Assembly (NCBI GenBank): GCA_026129135.1
Contig: JAHCIQ010000002.1
Span: forward strand, 558,001 to 622,000
Direction: 5' to 3'
Length of the DNA stretch: 64,000 bases
Source: Cyanobacteria bacterium TGS_CYA1
GTDB taxonomy: Bacteria; Cyanobacteriota; Vampirovibrionia; Obscuribacterales; Obscuribacteraceae
The notes below the pieces were generated by a model, which was given only the letters and a program-made list of their open reading frames with translations, was not told the origin of the DNA and did not search any database. Of this stretch, positions 1 to 9,499 are shown piece after piece. Each line of letters opens with the position of its first letter. Position 1 is the first letter of the stretch. A program made the translations under genes and the position numbers.

Positions 1-18
1 GCCGGAAACTAAGCAACC

Positions 19-1347
19 TTGAACAGGGTACTTGGTCGCTGGGATTCTGTTGCAATAAGCATCGGTATCGTAATTGGTGCGGGAATATTTCGGGTTCCAT
101 CCGAAGTGGTCCCGCACATTTCCTCTCCGGTCTGGATTTTAATCGCCTGGACTCTAGGCGGTATCTACTCTTTCATCGGATCGCTATGCTATGCCGAACT
201 TGCCACCAGATTTCCTCATACTGGTGGCGATTATATTTTCTTGCGCGAATGCTATGGCAAGCTGACCGCATTTTTGTTTGCCTGGTCTGAATTATTAATC
301 ACGAGAACAGGCTCTGTAGCTGCTATAGCTTTGATGTTTGGTGAATTCGCCATCAAATTCTTGCCCTACAAAGCAGGAGAATGGGAAGTCAAAGCTCTTG
401 CAGTAGGGGTGATAATGACACTCAGCGCTTGCAATTTACTGGGTCTCAAGACCGGAAGCAGGCTGCAAAACGCACTTACTACTCTTAAAATTTTGGCAAT
501 CAGTTTTGTCATTCTTTGCGGTCTTTTCGCCATGAAGCAGCCAGCTAATAATATAGATTTTGTCCATTTCTTGAGCAAAGAAACACTGTCTACTTTCAAC
601 CTCTTCAATCTGGGTGTGGCCCTTGTGCCCATAATGTGGGCTTATGGTGGCTGGAGAGACAATTTGTTTTTGGCTGGTGAAACCAAAGAACCTGCGTCAT
701 CACTACCTTTTGCCTTATTTCTTTCGTGTATCGCGGTGACAGTTATTTATGTGTTGATGAATTTTTTGTATTTATGGTTTTTGCCAGTTGATCAAATACG
801 CCACGCAAAACTGGTCGGCACGGACCTTTTGTCTGTAATTTGTGGTCAGGCAGGTGAAGCCTCGGCCAAAATACTTGGCATATTTATAATGGTCTACGCA
901 CTCGGCACAGTAAATGCTCTTCTGCTTACGGGCAGCAGAATTGCATCGGCAATGTCGCTCGATAATCCCTTATTTGCCAGTCTTGGCAAACTGGACGAAA
1001 AACGTCAAACACCAGTGCGAGGCATTTTATTCAATGGACTCTGGTCGTGTTTGCTCGTGTTTGCTCTAAGCTTCGAGCGTTTATTATATTTCACCGGTTT
1101 TTCAGTCTGGATCTTTTTTGCCATGGTGGCAGCTTCAATCATCAAATTACGCCATCAAAGCAAAGAAAAAGAATCAGACAAATTCTACACTCCTCTTTTT
1201 CCTTTGATACCATTAATAGTGGCAAGCGTAGCGCTCTTCCTGGCTCTGAGCACTTTCATGGATTACAAAATAGAGTCTTTGTGCGGCACAGCCATTATTA
1301 TGTGCGGCGTTCCGCTATTTTTTCTTCAAAACAAACCTGAATCTTAA
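19..1347 (+). CDS. APC-family amino acid permease
   Basis: Polytopic inner-membrane protein of 442 residues, predicted to move amino acids with a cation or by exchange. The N-terminus carries the APC signature of the first helix (SIGIVIGAGIF, residues 13-23), and about 12 hydrophobic segments follow, which is the usual size and topology for the family. The start is TTG at 19; an in-frame TAA at 10-12 shows the gene is not cut by the window edge. Its end overlaps the convergent secreted-protein gene by 4 bases. The substrate cannot be told from sequence; the family includes LAT-type and cationic amino acid carriers. Confidence 0.85.
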   Translation: MNRVLGRWDSVAISIGIVIGAGIFRVPSEVVPHISSPVWILIAWTLGGIYSFIGSLCYAELATRFPHTGGDYIFLRECYGKLTAFLFAWSELLITRTGSVAAIALMFGEFAIKFLPYKAGEWEVKALAVGVIMTLSACNLLGLKTGSRLQNALTTLKILAISFVILCGLFAMKQPANNIDFVHFLSKETLSTFNLFNLGVALVPIMWAYGGWRDNLFLAGETKEPASSLPFALFLSCIAVTVIYVLMNFLYLWFLPVDQIRHAKLVGTDLLSVICGQAGEASAKILGIFIMVYALGTVNALLLTGSRIASAMSLDNPLFASLGKLDEKRQTPVRGILFNGLWSCLLVFALSFERLLYFTGFSVWIFFAMVAASIIKLRHQSKEKESDKFYTPLFPLIPLIVASVALFLALSTFMDYKIESLCGTAIIMCGVPLFFLQNKPES

Positions 1348-2276
1348 CGACTCTCTAGTGCCGAAGCGACAAAATTGGCAGCAAGTGCCTGACGTAAGCT
1401 GATACCTATAATTGGCGCTGGATCCGGCAACATGTCAGGCAGCGGAATGGGACTGTTATTTTCAAAATGCCCAACCATGTGCAGAACGCTTCCTCTGCCG
1501 AATTTGAAATAAACCGCCAGTGCGCCAAGCCTATCGGGATCGTGAGCTTTGAGTTCGTCGCTTGAAGCAAGTATTGTCACTGATTGAGTATTCTTGATTC
1601 CTACAAGATGACTTTCTAAATCTAGTTTCCAGGGAGCATGACTGACAGTTTTATTAAAGAGAACTGGATCGGGAGTTACTACCTGAGCGTCATAAGTGGC
1701 TTGTTTGTTCACTCCTTTGTTCCAGGCAATGAAATTGGGAAAAGCACCCTGGATGCAATTATCCAGTGCCCAGTCGGTAGACATCAAAGAGCCACCGCGC
1801 ATAACGAAATCGCGCAACTTCTGTTTTCCAGCCAGATCCATCTTGCCCTGACAATCGATAATCACTACTTTGACAGAAGACAAGTTATACCCTGACACCT
1901 GCTCCATGCCGATTTTTTCAAACGGAATATTGAATTTTTTAAGTATCTTACCTGAATTGTCCCAGTGTCCTTTGACGACTAGAACTTGTGGTTGTGCGCT
2001 TCTTGCAATAATCGCCTGTAGTTGCGGATGCGATTGTTCGATCCAAGCCCTGTAAGCATCAGCCCCTACTGTTCTAGCACCAGTGCGCTGACGTAAATTG
2101 GCAGTATTGGTTATAGTTCCTAGATTGGTGGCATGACTGACATTGCCTTCAATCACACCCATATTGCCTTGAGTGGAAGGAATTCGCACTTTGAATTCCT
2201 GATGATATTGAGCAAGCACGGGTGATGCTATAAGAACTGATAAAAGACTTGTGACTGCTCTTTGAAATAGATTCAT
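1344..2276 (-). CDS. secreted protein with class I glutamine amidotransferase-like fold
   Basis: Predicted exported protein of 310 residues. I moved the start from GTG/TTG-type upstream codons to ATG at 2276 because the residues that follow (MNLFQRAVTSLLSVLIASPVLAQ split as basic start, hydrophobic core, AQ cleavage) form a clean signal peptide. The body contains alternating strands and helices with a VVIIDCQG strand-turn and RDFVMRGGSLMSTDWAL, reminiscent of ThuA/DUF4159-type GATase1-like domains that bind but do not necessarily hydrolyse substrates. The Cys of the IDCQG turn sits where the GATase nucleophile elbow would not normally lie, so catalysis is uncertain. No neighbour hints at its role. 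Confidence 0.6.
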   Translation of the reverse strand: MNLFQRAVTSLLSVLIASPVLAQYHQEFKVRIPSTQGNMGVIEGNVSHATNLGTITNTANLRQRTGARTVGADAYRAWIEQSHPQLQAIIARSAQPQVLVVKGHWDNSGKILKKFNIPFEKIGMEQVSGYNLSSVKVVIIDCQGKMDLAGKQKLRDFVMRGGSLMSTDWALDNCIQGAFPNFIAWNKGVNKQATYDAQVVTPDPVLFNKTVSHAPWKLDLESHLVGIKNTQSVTILASSDELKAHDPDRLGALAVYFKFGRGSVLHMVGHFENNSPIPLPDMLPDPAPIIGISLRQALAANFVASALESR

Positions 2277-2343
2277 AACTAGCTTCGATTCTAATACAAT
2301 TAGTCTTCTAGACGGCACAAGAAATAGCAAGTTCCCTTAGAGA

Positions 2344-3405
2344 ATGCGATTACTAAGCTCACTTTTCATCCTACTAATGATTGCGCTGGTGGGCGTGAGC
2401 GCCATTCTGGTCTGGTTGTATATGTCTTTGGATGGCAGACACGACCACACAAAATCGAATACTGTAGTTTCTATTCCGCGTGGCGCCAATATCGACAAAA
2501 TTGTGCGCACGCTGCAAGAAGACGGCATCATTGACAACGCTCTGGCAGTCAAAATATACCTCAAGCTGAGCTCGCGCACAGAATTGATTAAAGCAGGTGA
2601 TTACCGTTTCAAATCGCCTATTTCGGCCATGGAAGTTTTGAAAGAACTGGAGACGGGCGGAACCGAGCATAAAAGCATCACCATAATTGAAGGTTGGAAT
2701 CGTTTCGATATTGCTGACGCCATGGTCAAGGCTCCTAGTTTGAAATTGACCAATCAAGCAAGTGCGATGGCTTTGCTTGCAAACGTTTCGCTTATAAAAG
2801 ATCTGGATCCGAGCGCTAAAAACCTTGAAGGATATCTATTTCCAAGTACATATTATTTGCAAGAAGACACTAGCGCTAAAGACCTAGTAGCGCAGATGGT
2901 GGCAAAGTTCAAATCGGTTTACGCAAAGGAAATCGCATTCAAAGCCAGATTAGCCAAACTCACACCTCACCAGACTGTGACCATGGCGTCTGTGGTCGAA
3001 ACCGAATCGAAATTGAAAGAAGAAAGACCAATGGTTTCTTCTGTCATTTATAACCGCATAGCCAAGAATATGAATTTGAGCATGGATTCGACCGTCGTTT
3101 ACGCATCCAAACTAGCTGGTAAATGGAAAGGCGATGGCAAAGTCTATAAAAGCGACCTGGCATTGAAATCTCCATACAACACAAGGTTATACAAAGGTCT
3201 ACCTCCAGGCCCTGTGGCCAATCCCGGACTTGAATCATTACTTGCAGCAGTCGAGCCTGCCAAAACCAATTACATATATTATGTGCGCGACCCTGAGCGT
3301 GCTGATGGCAAACACGATTTTTTCGCCACAGCCCAGGGGTTTGAACTTGGCGTGCAAAAACTTCGAAAATGGGAAGCCGAACAACGAAAAGCCGGTTTGC
3401 GATAG
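2344..3405 (+). CDS. mltG: endolytic peptidoglycan transglycosylase MltG
   Basis: Membrane-anchored murein transglycosylase (YceG family) of 353 residues that cleaves nascent glycan strands and so ends their polymerisation. One N-terminal membrane helix (about residues 5-27) is followed by a LysM-like region and the catalytic domain. Family landmarks visible are LEGYLFPSTYYL, ASVVETESKLKEERPMVSSV with the conserved catalytic Glu, the MDSTVVYA segment, and SPYNTRLYKGLPPGPVANPG near the C-terminus. Length is typical. It is divergently placed with the secreted protein on the left, leaving only about 67 bases for both promoters. Confidence 0.93.
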   Translation: MRLLSSLFILLMIALVGVSAILVWLYMSLDGRHDHTKSNTVVSIPRGANIDKIVRTLQEDGIIDNALAVKIYLKLSSRTELIKAGDYRFKSPISAMEVLKELETGGTEHKSITIIEGWNRFDIADAMVKAPSLKLTNQASAMALLANVSLIKDLDPSAKNLEGYLFPSTYYLQEDTSAKDLVAQMVAKFKSVYAKEIAFKARLAKLTPHQTVTMASVVETESKLKEERPMVSSVIYNRIAKNMNLSMDSTVVYASKLAGKWKGDGKVYKSDLALKSPYNTRLYKGLPPGPVANPGLESLLAAVEPAKTNYIYYVRDPERADGKHDFFATAQGFELGVQKLRKWEAEQRKAGLR

Positions 3406-3499
3406 AACATTCTTAAGCCCCCAAACGAACTTTATCGGTCGTTAAACGCAAAATAAAGCCAGGAATTTTTTTTAGTTGTAATAACTTGGTCTTAAGGAG

Positions 3500-3519
3500 G
3501 GAAGTATATAAATACTTCC
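3500..3519 (+). repeat. perfect 8-bp stem-loop in the leader of the first Ser/Thr kinase gene
   Basis: GGAAGTAT, loop ATAA, ATACTTCC forms a perfect hairpin. It directly follows and partly overlaps a strong Shine-Dalgarno-like AAGGAGGG (3494-3501), yet no ATG, GTG or TTG lies at a useful distance behind that element. The kinase start at 3555 lies downstream. A role in leader folding or translation control is inference only. Confidence 0.5.
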
Positions 3520-3554
3520 ATATAGGTGTTCAACGGCCGGGAACCATTTTATAC

Positions 3555-6230
3555 ATGCAGCATCCTCAAAACCAGCAAAACCTCCCTCCTATGCCCGTTC
3601 AGGCGAACGACGAAGTCTCGATTGGCGAAGTGCTCAATCAGCGCTTTCAGATTGAATCGCTTCTTGGCAGAGGTGGTATGGCAACGGTTTATCGCGCAAT
3701 CGACTTGAGAACAGAACGCGCGGTGGCTATCAAAGTCTTGCACAGCGAAGTATTGCGCGATCAGGTGAGGGTTCAGCGCTTCTGGCAAGAAGCTAAGACT
3801 TATCGAAACCTGCGTCACAAGAACATCATCAAAATCTTCGAATTTTTCACAGACGATGCAGGAAGACACTGTCTGGTCATGGAATACCTGGAGGGACAAA
3901 ACTTATCTGAAGTGCTCGATCAGGTTGGACAGCTTGATATACAGCGCGCTTTGAAAATTTTCAAACAAATTGCAAGTGCTCTGGATCACGCTCACAAGAC
4001 CAAAATCGTCCACCGCGACCTGAAGCCATCCAACATCTGCATCATGCACAAAGAGGAAGAACAAGACTTCGTCAAAGTTCTGGATTTTGGTATCGCCAAG
4101 CTCATGCCTGAAGGCGAAGAAGATATCGCCAAAATGGCTCTCACACAAACTGGTGAAATTGTTGGAAGTCCGCTCTACATGAGCCCCGAGCAATGTATGG
4201 CGAAAACTATAGACAACCGCTCGGATATTTATAGTTTCGGCTGTTTGATGTATGAAGCGATGACCGGGCAACCGCCCTTGCTTGGTGGCAACGTCTACGA
4301 AACATTCCACATGCAAACGGCTGTTCGACCAAAATCGATTGCCGAGTTGCGCGATGGACTGGAGCCAGACAGCCCGCTTGAGATGATCATCCTCAAATGC
4401 ATGGCTAAAAAGCCTGGCAATCGTTACCAGGCAATGGATCAAGTAATCGAAGACCTGGACAAAGTAAACGATCCGCCCGAATCCAATTCGGTCAAAAAAG
4501 GTCTAACCCTGGTCACAAACGAGCTTATTAAACGTCGTGCCGAAAAAGGAAAAGGAATTCCACCTCACATCGTGGCTGGTGTCACTGCAGTTATTATCGT
4601 CTCGGGTGTAGTCGTATTCCAGGACAACATCAGACGTTTGATTGAACCAGCAGAGCATCGTTATATCCAATATTCGAGCGATTATAGAAAAGCGCTGGAC
4701 AATTTAAATTATGGTGGCGCCGAGCAAGCCGCCATGAAGGCTCTAGATGTAGCTGAAAAAGAAAAACCAGAATTTCTCGTTCCAGCATTGACTAACCTGG
4801 TTGATTTAGAGCGCATAACCAATATGCTTCCTGATGCCGAGCGCAATAACAAACGCATTTTGAGTTTGGCTGGTTCAATCAAAAAAGACACTTTAAACGC
4901 AGAAAAGAAACTAAAAGGCAAGCTGAGAGTTTTCTCCAACTCAGACGAAAAGGTTGAAAACCCAGATGAAATAGAAGATGTTTGCTATGAGCTTAATGAC
5001 GTCGCAGTCTCTTACATGGACAAAGAGATGTGGGACAAAGCCGAAAAACTTTTGAAAGATACAAAAGCCGCCGCCATCAAAATTTTAGGAGAGCAAAACC
5101 TGGTTGTTGTAACACTCAACGATAACCTCGCGCTGCTCAAATTCAGAAACAATGTAGATGAAAGATATTCAGAACTTGAAACTGCTTTGACCGAAGCTGC
5201 CAATGCCCACGAGGAAGTGGCAGGAAAAGAGAGTGCTGGATTGATACCGGTTCTTACAGCACTTTCTGAAGTGGAGCGTCGTGAAGGCAAGTTTGCTGCA
5301 GCAGAAAAAAATGCTCAGCGTTGTTTGACCCTGGCTCGAAATGCATATAGATCTTCGAGTATCCAGGCGGTTCTTGCACGTTGCCAGATTGCCAAAGTAT
5401 ATGTAAGCGAGAAGAAATATTTTGAAGCTCGCACAGTTTTAAATCCTGCCGTAGCAGTAGTCGATCAAAACAAAAACATCGCCAATGACGATAAAGCAGC
5501 CTTTTACACTTTGATGGGAGATTCGCTTCTCGGGCTTGAAAAGGTTACTGAAGCCGAGCAAAAATATAACCAGGCTTATGAGTTATTGGCTAAAGACCCT
5601 CATTTAAACGCACTCATGCTCCAAGACGTTTATACTGGTCTTGGTAATTTGTTCATGTCTAGAGCCAAATACAAATCCGACGTTGCCGAAGTCTATTACA
5701 AACGTGCTCTGGCTGCGGGTTTTCGTTCCAATGCTCGAGAACAAGCACAGATTTTATATCTGGTTGATCAAATTTCGAAAAACTACAGACAGACTGGACG
5801 CACGAGCCAGCTAGAAGATCTGTACAAAATGCTCGTCAGCGTAGACAAATCAACTGGCAAAACCATGGCGGTGATTGAAGACGAGAAGATGCTGGGCAAT
5901 TTCTATTTAGAAGAACAACAAAGAGTGAAAGAAGCTCTGAACGCTTTCGAAGAAGCCTTAACCTTGAGCCAGAGTTTTTACGGTTCTGAAAGTCCCCAGA
6001 CATGCGAAATCATGGGGATGCTTGCAAGTACTTATTTGAAAGCCAAAAACACAGAACAAGCTGGAAGCTTGATTGAAAAAGCCGCCACCATCGCTACGTC
6101 CGATAATGTTGGTCCGCGTTTGTCGAGAGCCGTAAAACTTCAAGTGTTATCTACTTACGCCAAATACTTAGGGAAAACAGGCAACACTGAGAAGCTTGAG
6201 CAGGTAAAATCAGAAATAGAAAAGCTGTAA
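3555..6230 (+). CDS. eukaryotic-type Ser/Thr protein kinase with membrane helix and TPR tail
   Basis: Transmembrane protein kinase of 891 residues from ATG 3555 (an upstream in-frame TTG at 3486 would add 23 residues without family support). The kinase domain (about residues 30-300) has the glycine loop LLGRGGMATVYRA, the lysine in VAIKVL, catalytic HRDLKPSN, DFGIAK and GSPLYMSPEQ. A single membrane helix (IVAGVTAVIIVSGVVVFQ) follows at about residue 350. The remaining 500 residues are helical TPR-like repeats that should lie outside the cytoplasm and bind partners. The gene is followed after 13 bases by a WG-repeat lipoprotein, suggesting a joint envelope-signalling unit. Two related kinases occur at 27107 and 52896. 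Confidence 0.9.
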   Translation: MQHPQNQQNLPPMPVQANDEVSIGEVLNQRFQIESLLGRGGMATVYRAIDLRTERAVAIKVLHSEVLRDQVRVQRFWQEAKTYRNLRHKNIIKIFEFFTDDAGRHCLVMEYLEGQNLSEVLDQVGQLDIQRALKIFKQIASALDHAHKTKIVHRDLKPSNICIMHKEEEQDFVKVLDFGIAKLMPEGEEDIAKMALTQTGEIVGSPLYMSPEQCMAKTIDNRSDIYSFGCLMYEAMTGQPPLLGGNVYETFHMQTAVRPKSIAELRDGLEPDSPLEMIILKCMAKKPGNRYQAMDQVIEDLDKVNDPPESNSVKKGLTLVTNELIKRRAEKGKGIPPHIVAGVTAVIIVSGVVVFQDNIRRLIEPAEHRYIQYSSDYRKALDNLNYGGAEQAAMKALDVAEKEKPEFLVPALTNLVDLERITNMLPDAERNNKRILSLAGSIKKDTLNAEKKLKGKLRVFSNSDEKVENPDEIEDVCYELNDVAVSYMDKEMWDKAEKLLKDTKAAAIKILGEQNLVVVTLNDNLALLKFRNNVDERYSELETALTEAANAHEEVAGKESAGLIPVLTALSEVERREGKFAAAEKNAQRCLTLARNAYRSSSIQAVLARCQIAKVYVSEKKYFEARTVLNPAVAVVDQNKNIANDDKAAFYTLMGDSLLGLEKVTEAEQKYNQAYELLAKDPHLNALMLQDVYTGLGNLFMSRAKYKSDVAEVYYKRALAAGFRSNAREQAQILYLVDQISKNYRQTGRTSQLEDLYKMLVSVDKSTGKTMAVIEDEKMLGNFYLEEQQRVKEALNAFEEALTLSQSFYGSESPQTCEIMGMLASTYLKAKNTEQAGSLIEKAATIATSDNVGPRLSRAVKLQVLSTYAKYLGKTGNTEKLEQVKSEIEKL

Positions 6231-6243
6231 AAAGGGGTCATTT

Positions 6244-7269
6244 TTGAAAATCCAACGCTATAGTGTTTTATCACTGATTTGCTCATTGCTTGTCTTTTCT
6301 CTAGTAGGCTGTGGTGGCAGTGCCACCAATAATAATACCACTCCAGATGCCACTACAGAAGAAGAAGAAAAAGCTGAATTCGGCAAGAAGTGGGGATTTA
6401 TCGACTGGAAAGGTCACGTGATAGTCGAGCCTAAATATCAGAACGCAAAATCTTTTTCTGACGGACTGGCAGCGGTTAAGCGCGACGGAATGTGGGGATT
6501 TATCGATAGCACAGGCAACGAAGTAATAGAACCCAAGTTTTTCAATGTCGGCTCGTATGTAGATGGCATCGTTCCATTCAGAAACAATGCCGGAAAATGG
6601 GGCTATATGGACCGCGAAACCAAGCCTTTCATCGAGCCAAAATTCGACGATGCCCGCAATTTCTCCGAAGGTTTTGCAGCAGTCAAAGAAGGCTCTAAGT
6701 GGGGATTTATCGATCGTAGAGGCGGTTTTATAGTCGAGCCCAAATTTATTGACGTCAAAAACTTTTCAGAAGGTCTTGCTCCGGTGCTTGCCTTGACGGA
6801 CGACAAAGGAAACAAATGGGGCTTTGTCGATACTATAGGCAGACTGGCGATTCAACATAAATACGACTCAGCAACTATTTTTACCGAAGGTGCATCAGAA
6901 GTTCACTGGAACGGTAAATTCGGATGGATCGACCGCAACGACTTTTTCCAGGAAAGACCCGGAACAGACCTTGCCTCAGCATATTCGGAAGGTCTTGCAC
7001 TGGTCGAGACTGCCGGCAAATGGGGATTCATGAACAAAGAAAAAGAGATGGTCATCGATCCAAAATACACCAGAGCCGAGAAATTTTCAGAAGGTAGAGC
7101 ACTGGTCAAAATCGGCAATATGATTGGTTTTATCGACAAAAAAGGTCGTACGATTATCAAACCTAGATATATCGAAGCTCAATCCTTCTCAGATGGAATT
7201 GCAGCGGTTTGCGTAGCTGAAAACGCTGAGGAATCAGACGAATCAGGCGAAAGCTCAACAGACGAATAA
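6244..7269 (+). CDS. WG-repeat lipoprotein
   Basis: Predicted lipoprotein of 341 residues, starting at TTG 6244 behind AAAAGGGG. The signal ends in a lipobox LVGC (Cys about residue 23). Eight WG (KWG) repeats follow, each of the form WGFID..G..IVEPKY....FSDGLA V, with the unit at about residue 225 degenerate (FGWID). WG repeats form strand-rich modules thought to bind proteins or cell-wall components; the ligand is unknown. The very short gap after the Ser/Thr kinase argues for co-transcription, so the protein may be a sensor or substrate acting with that kinase. No enzymatic motif is visible. Confidence 0.85.
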   Translation: MKIQRYSVLSLICSLLVFSLVGCGGSATNNNTTPDATTEEEEKAEFGKKWGFIDWKGHVIVEPKYQNAKSFSDGLAAVKRDGMWGFIDSTGNEVIEPKFFNVGSYVDGIVPFRNNAGKWGYMDRETKPFIEPKFDDARNFSEGFAAVKEGSKWGFIDRRGGFIVEPKFIDVKNFSEGLAPVLALTDDKGNKWGFVDTIGRLAIQHKYDSATIFTEGASEVHWNGKFGWIDRNDFFQERPGTDLASAYSEGLALVETAGKWGFMNKEKEMVIDPKYTRAEKFSEGRALVKIGNMIGFIDKKGRTIIKPRYIEAQSFSDGIAAVCVAENAEESDESGESSTDE

Positions 7270-7284
7270 AAACCTCAGAAGAAT

Positions 7285-7581
7285 TCAGGCGGCCTCTTCC
7301 TGTTTTACTTCTTCTTCTTTTTCAGCCAGCAAAGGATCCTGAAACTGTTCGAGCATGCGTTGCTGTTCTTCTTTCTGGAATTCTTTGTAGTAGTAGTACA
7401 TTCGAGTCATTGCTGCAATGAAACAACAAATGGAAAAGAGCAAACATGAATCGAGTTTGCCAACCAGACAAATTGGAAAAACAACAGCAATGAAAAATAC
7501 CACCCAGAACAGAGTGTTTCTGTCTCGCCTTTGCTCTTCAATCTTTTTGATCCAGTAAGGATGCATGAGCTGAAATCTCAT
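7285..7581 (-). CDS. small two-helix membrane protein of unknown function
   Basis: Predicted membrane protein of 98 residues from ATG 7581; ATG 7566 is equally possible and a TTG at 7623 is less likely. Two hydrophobic segments (WVVFFIAVVFPICLVGKL and CLLFSICCFIAAM) are followed by a long charged tail rich in Glu, Gln and Lys, so both ends probably face the cytoplasm. It is convergent with the WG-repeat lipoprotein. I do not recognise a family. Confidence 0.6.
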   Translation of the reverse strand: MRFQLMHPYWIKKIEEQRRDRNTLFWVVFFIAVVFPICLVGKLDSCLLFSICCFIAAMTRMYYYYKEFQKEEQQRMLEQFQDPLLAEKEEEVKQEEAA

Positions 7582-7707
7582 CACTTGACAACAACTCAAA
7601 TTGTAATAACTGCAACCAGGCAATTAAAGCTTTTCTTATCAAAAGTTAATCTTTAGACTCATGGCCATCACGGAACCTTTACAGTCAAGATCTAATCTCT
7701 TTGAACT

Positions 7708-8499
7708 GTGAAGAATATCTTGGTGCGATTACTATTTTTACTCATAATCACGGTTTACCTGGTGCTTCCAGCCCCTGCCGCGGTGGCTTCTGGAAAACCG
7801 CTCGGATTTGCCCCAAAAAAAACCGCGCATCATCTGGTCATTTATTTTCATGCCCTTGGTGGAGCAACTCACGAACCTTATGTTCAACCTATAAAAGGTG
7901 CAGCAATTGTCGATGCGGTTAAAACCTCATATCCGGGAGCTGGCTTTTTATCTCTCGACTATAATCCTTCGCTTGTGCTCCAGGGCGATTTCGAGGATAT
8001 CGACAATACAATCCTCGACTACAAGCACGACTTTCCAAATGTAGACAGCATAAGCCTTTGCGGGTCTTCATTTGGCGGATACACAGCCCTTGCTTACTAC
8101 ACAAAAGCAAGCCCCGAAGTCCAAAGTCTTATTAATGGAATCGTGGTCTCGGGAGTTCCGGACGATTTGCAATTACTTTCAAAAAGCTCTGTAGATAAAG
8201 ACGTGAAAAATCTTTTGCAAGACGAACTTTCAAAATCAGGCAGTCCTACTTTTCTAAAAGATCGAAGCGTGAGTCAGATATTCAAATCGGTGAAAAAACC
8301 GACCAACGTCTTTATCATTACCATGAAAAAAGACGTCACGGTTCCAGCCGCATGCAATAAGGATCTCGAAGCGAATCTCAAAGCCAGAGGATGCAATGTC
8401 GCTATCGAAAAAATCGACGAAGGTCATTGCTTTCCTTCGATTTATTTTCTTGAACAAGGTTTTTTGTTCGTTTCAAAAAAAACGAAAACACTTCATTAA
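7708..8499 (+). CDS. secreted alpha/beta hydrolase
   Basis: Exported serine hydrolase-like protein of 263 residues beginning at GTG 7708. A signal peptide (residues 1-28, ending in VASG) precedes the fold. The nucleophile elbow is LCGSSFGGY with the central Ser, an oxyanion-type HALGG strand lies near residue 49, and the His of the triad is likely in EGHCFPS. The candidate Asp is less clear. Substrate unknown; esterase, lipase or peptidase activity are all possible. A second alpha/beta hydrolase gene follows 60 bases later, which suggests they are co-expressed. Confidence 0.75.
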   Translation: MKNILVRLLFLLIITVYLVLPAPAAVASGKPLGFAPKKTAHHLVIYFHALGGATHEPYVQPIKGAAIVDAVKTSYPGAGFLSLDYNPSLVLQGDFEDIDNTILDYKHDFPNVDSISLCGSSFGGYTALAYYTKASPEVQSLINGIVVSGVPDDLQLLSKSSVDKDVKNLLQDELSKSGSPTFLKDRSVSQIFKSVKKPTNVFIITMKKDVTVPAACNKDLEANLKARGCNVAIEKIDEGHCFPSIYFLEQGFLFVSKKTKTLH

Positions 8500-8560
8500 C
8501 TGATACGAGAGTCACCAGGTCAAATTGTCCGGGTGTATAGTCGAAAAAGGGCGTGAGGCA

Positions 8561-9499
8561 ATGTCTATGAATAAAAAGGTGTTTTTCTGTGGCTTCGTCA
8601 CAGGGGTTTCAAGCTGCATTTTAACTAGCATCGTAAGCATTTTGATCTGCTTTTGTCCGGCGTTAAACCCGGCCTTATATGACAGAATTTTATTTCTACC
8701 AATGCACCATTATCCTGACCCTGACCAGGGTTTAAGCATCTCGGGCATTAAAGCAAAAGAAGTGATGTTTAATTCTCTCGATAAAAAAGTAAAACTGACT
8801 GCCAGACTTTATGAGGTTCCAGGTGCGAAGCAAATCATTCTATATACTCATGGACAGGGCGGTAACATTGCATACACTGCATACAAAATCAAATTCCTGG
8901 TAGATAGCAAAGCTTCTGTCCTGGCATATGACTTTAGAGGCTATGGAAAAAGCGTTGGCGATGCCCATATCGCCCAAGTCAATGAAGATGCCCGCGCTGC
9001 TTATGACTATATTTTGACCCACACAAAATTCAAAAGCAAAGACATTATTCTCTATGGTGAGTCTCTAGGAGCCGCCATCACTAGCGATCTTGCAAGCAAA
9101 GTAAAATCGGCTGGAGTGGTGCTTGAAAGTCCCTTCATCTCGCTTTCAAAAATTGCTCGCGAAAAATTTCCGGTGCTGGACATTTATCCAGAAAGTCTTT
9201 TTCCAAACCCCACCCTTACAAACGAACCTTTCGTAAAAGGTGTCCATTCGCCACTCTTAATTGTCGGAGCAGAAAAGGATGTCTGCACACCGCTGCACCA
9301 CGCGCAGTATCTATACAAACACGCAAGCGGCACCAAATTCTTTTTGACCTGTAAAAATACAAATCATGCAGTCTATGATGTCGACCCGAAATTTTATTGC
9401 ACCAAGCTGGCTGGCTTCATGGATTATTGCCAGAATCTGGACAAGAATCAAGGTCTTGCCTGGGCTAAAAGTCCCGCCATCGTCTATAACGTGCCCTGA
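8561..9499 (+). CDS. membrane-anchored alpha/beta hydrolase (BEM46/ABHD-like)
   Basis: Predicted serine hydrolase of 312 residues with one N-terminal membrane helix (about residues 6-33). ATG 8561 was chosen because AAAAAGGG lies nine bases upstream; TTG 8525 and ATG 8567 are alternatives. The nucleophile motif is YGESLGA, the acid is probably the Asp of GAEKDVCTP and the His lies in NTNHAVYD, the order expected for the family. The early HGQGGN motif matches the oxyanion loop of ABHD-type enzymes. It sits behind the secreted hydrolase at 7708. The natural substrate is unknown. Confidence 0.8.
   Translation: MSMNKKVFFCGFVTGVSSCILTSIVSILICFCPALNPALYDRILFLPMHHYPDPDQGLSISGIKAKEVMFNSLDKKVKLTARLYEVPGAKQIILYTHGQGGNIAYTAYKIKFLVDSKASVLAYDFRGYGKSVGDAHIAQVNEDARAAYDYILTHTKFKSKDIILYGESLGAAITSDLASKVKSAGVVLESPFISLSKIAREKFPVLDIYPESLFPNPTLTNEPFVKGVHSPLLIVGAEKDVCTPLHHAQYLYKHASGTKFFLTCKNTNHAVYDVDPKFYCTKLAGFMDYCQNLDKNQGLAWAKSPAIVYNVP

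Noticed and set aside
3486-3554. TTG 3486 as start of the first Ser/Thr kinase
   Set aside because: No Shine-Dalgarno lies upstream of it and the added 23 residues have no family support.
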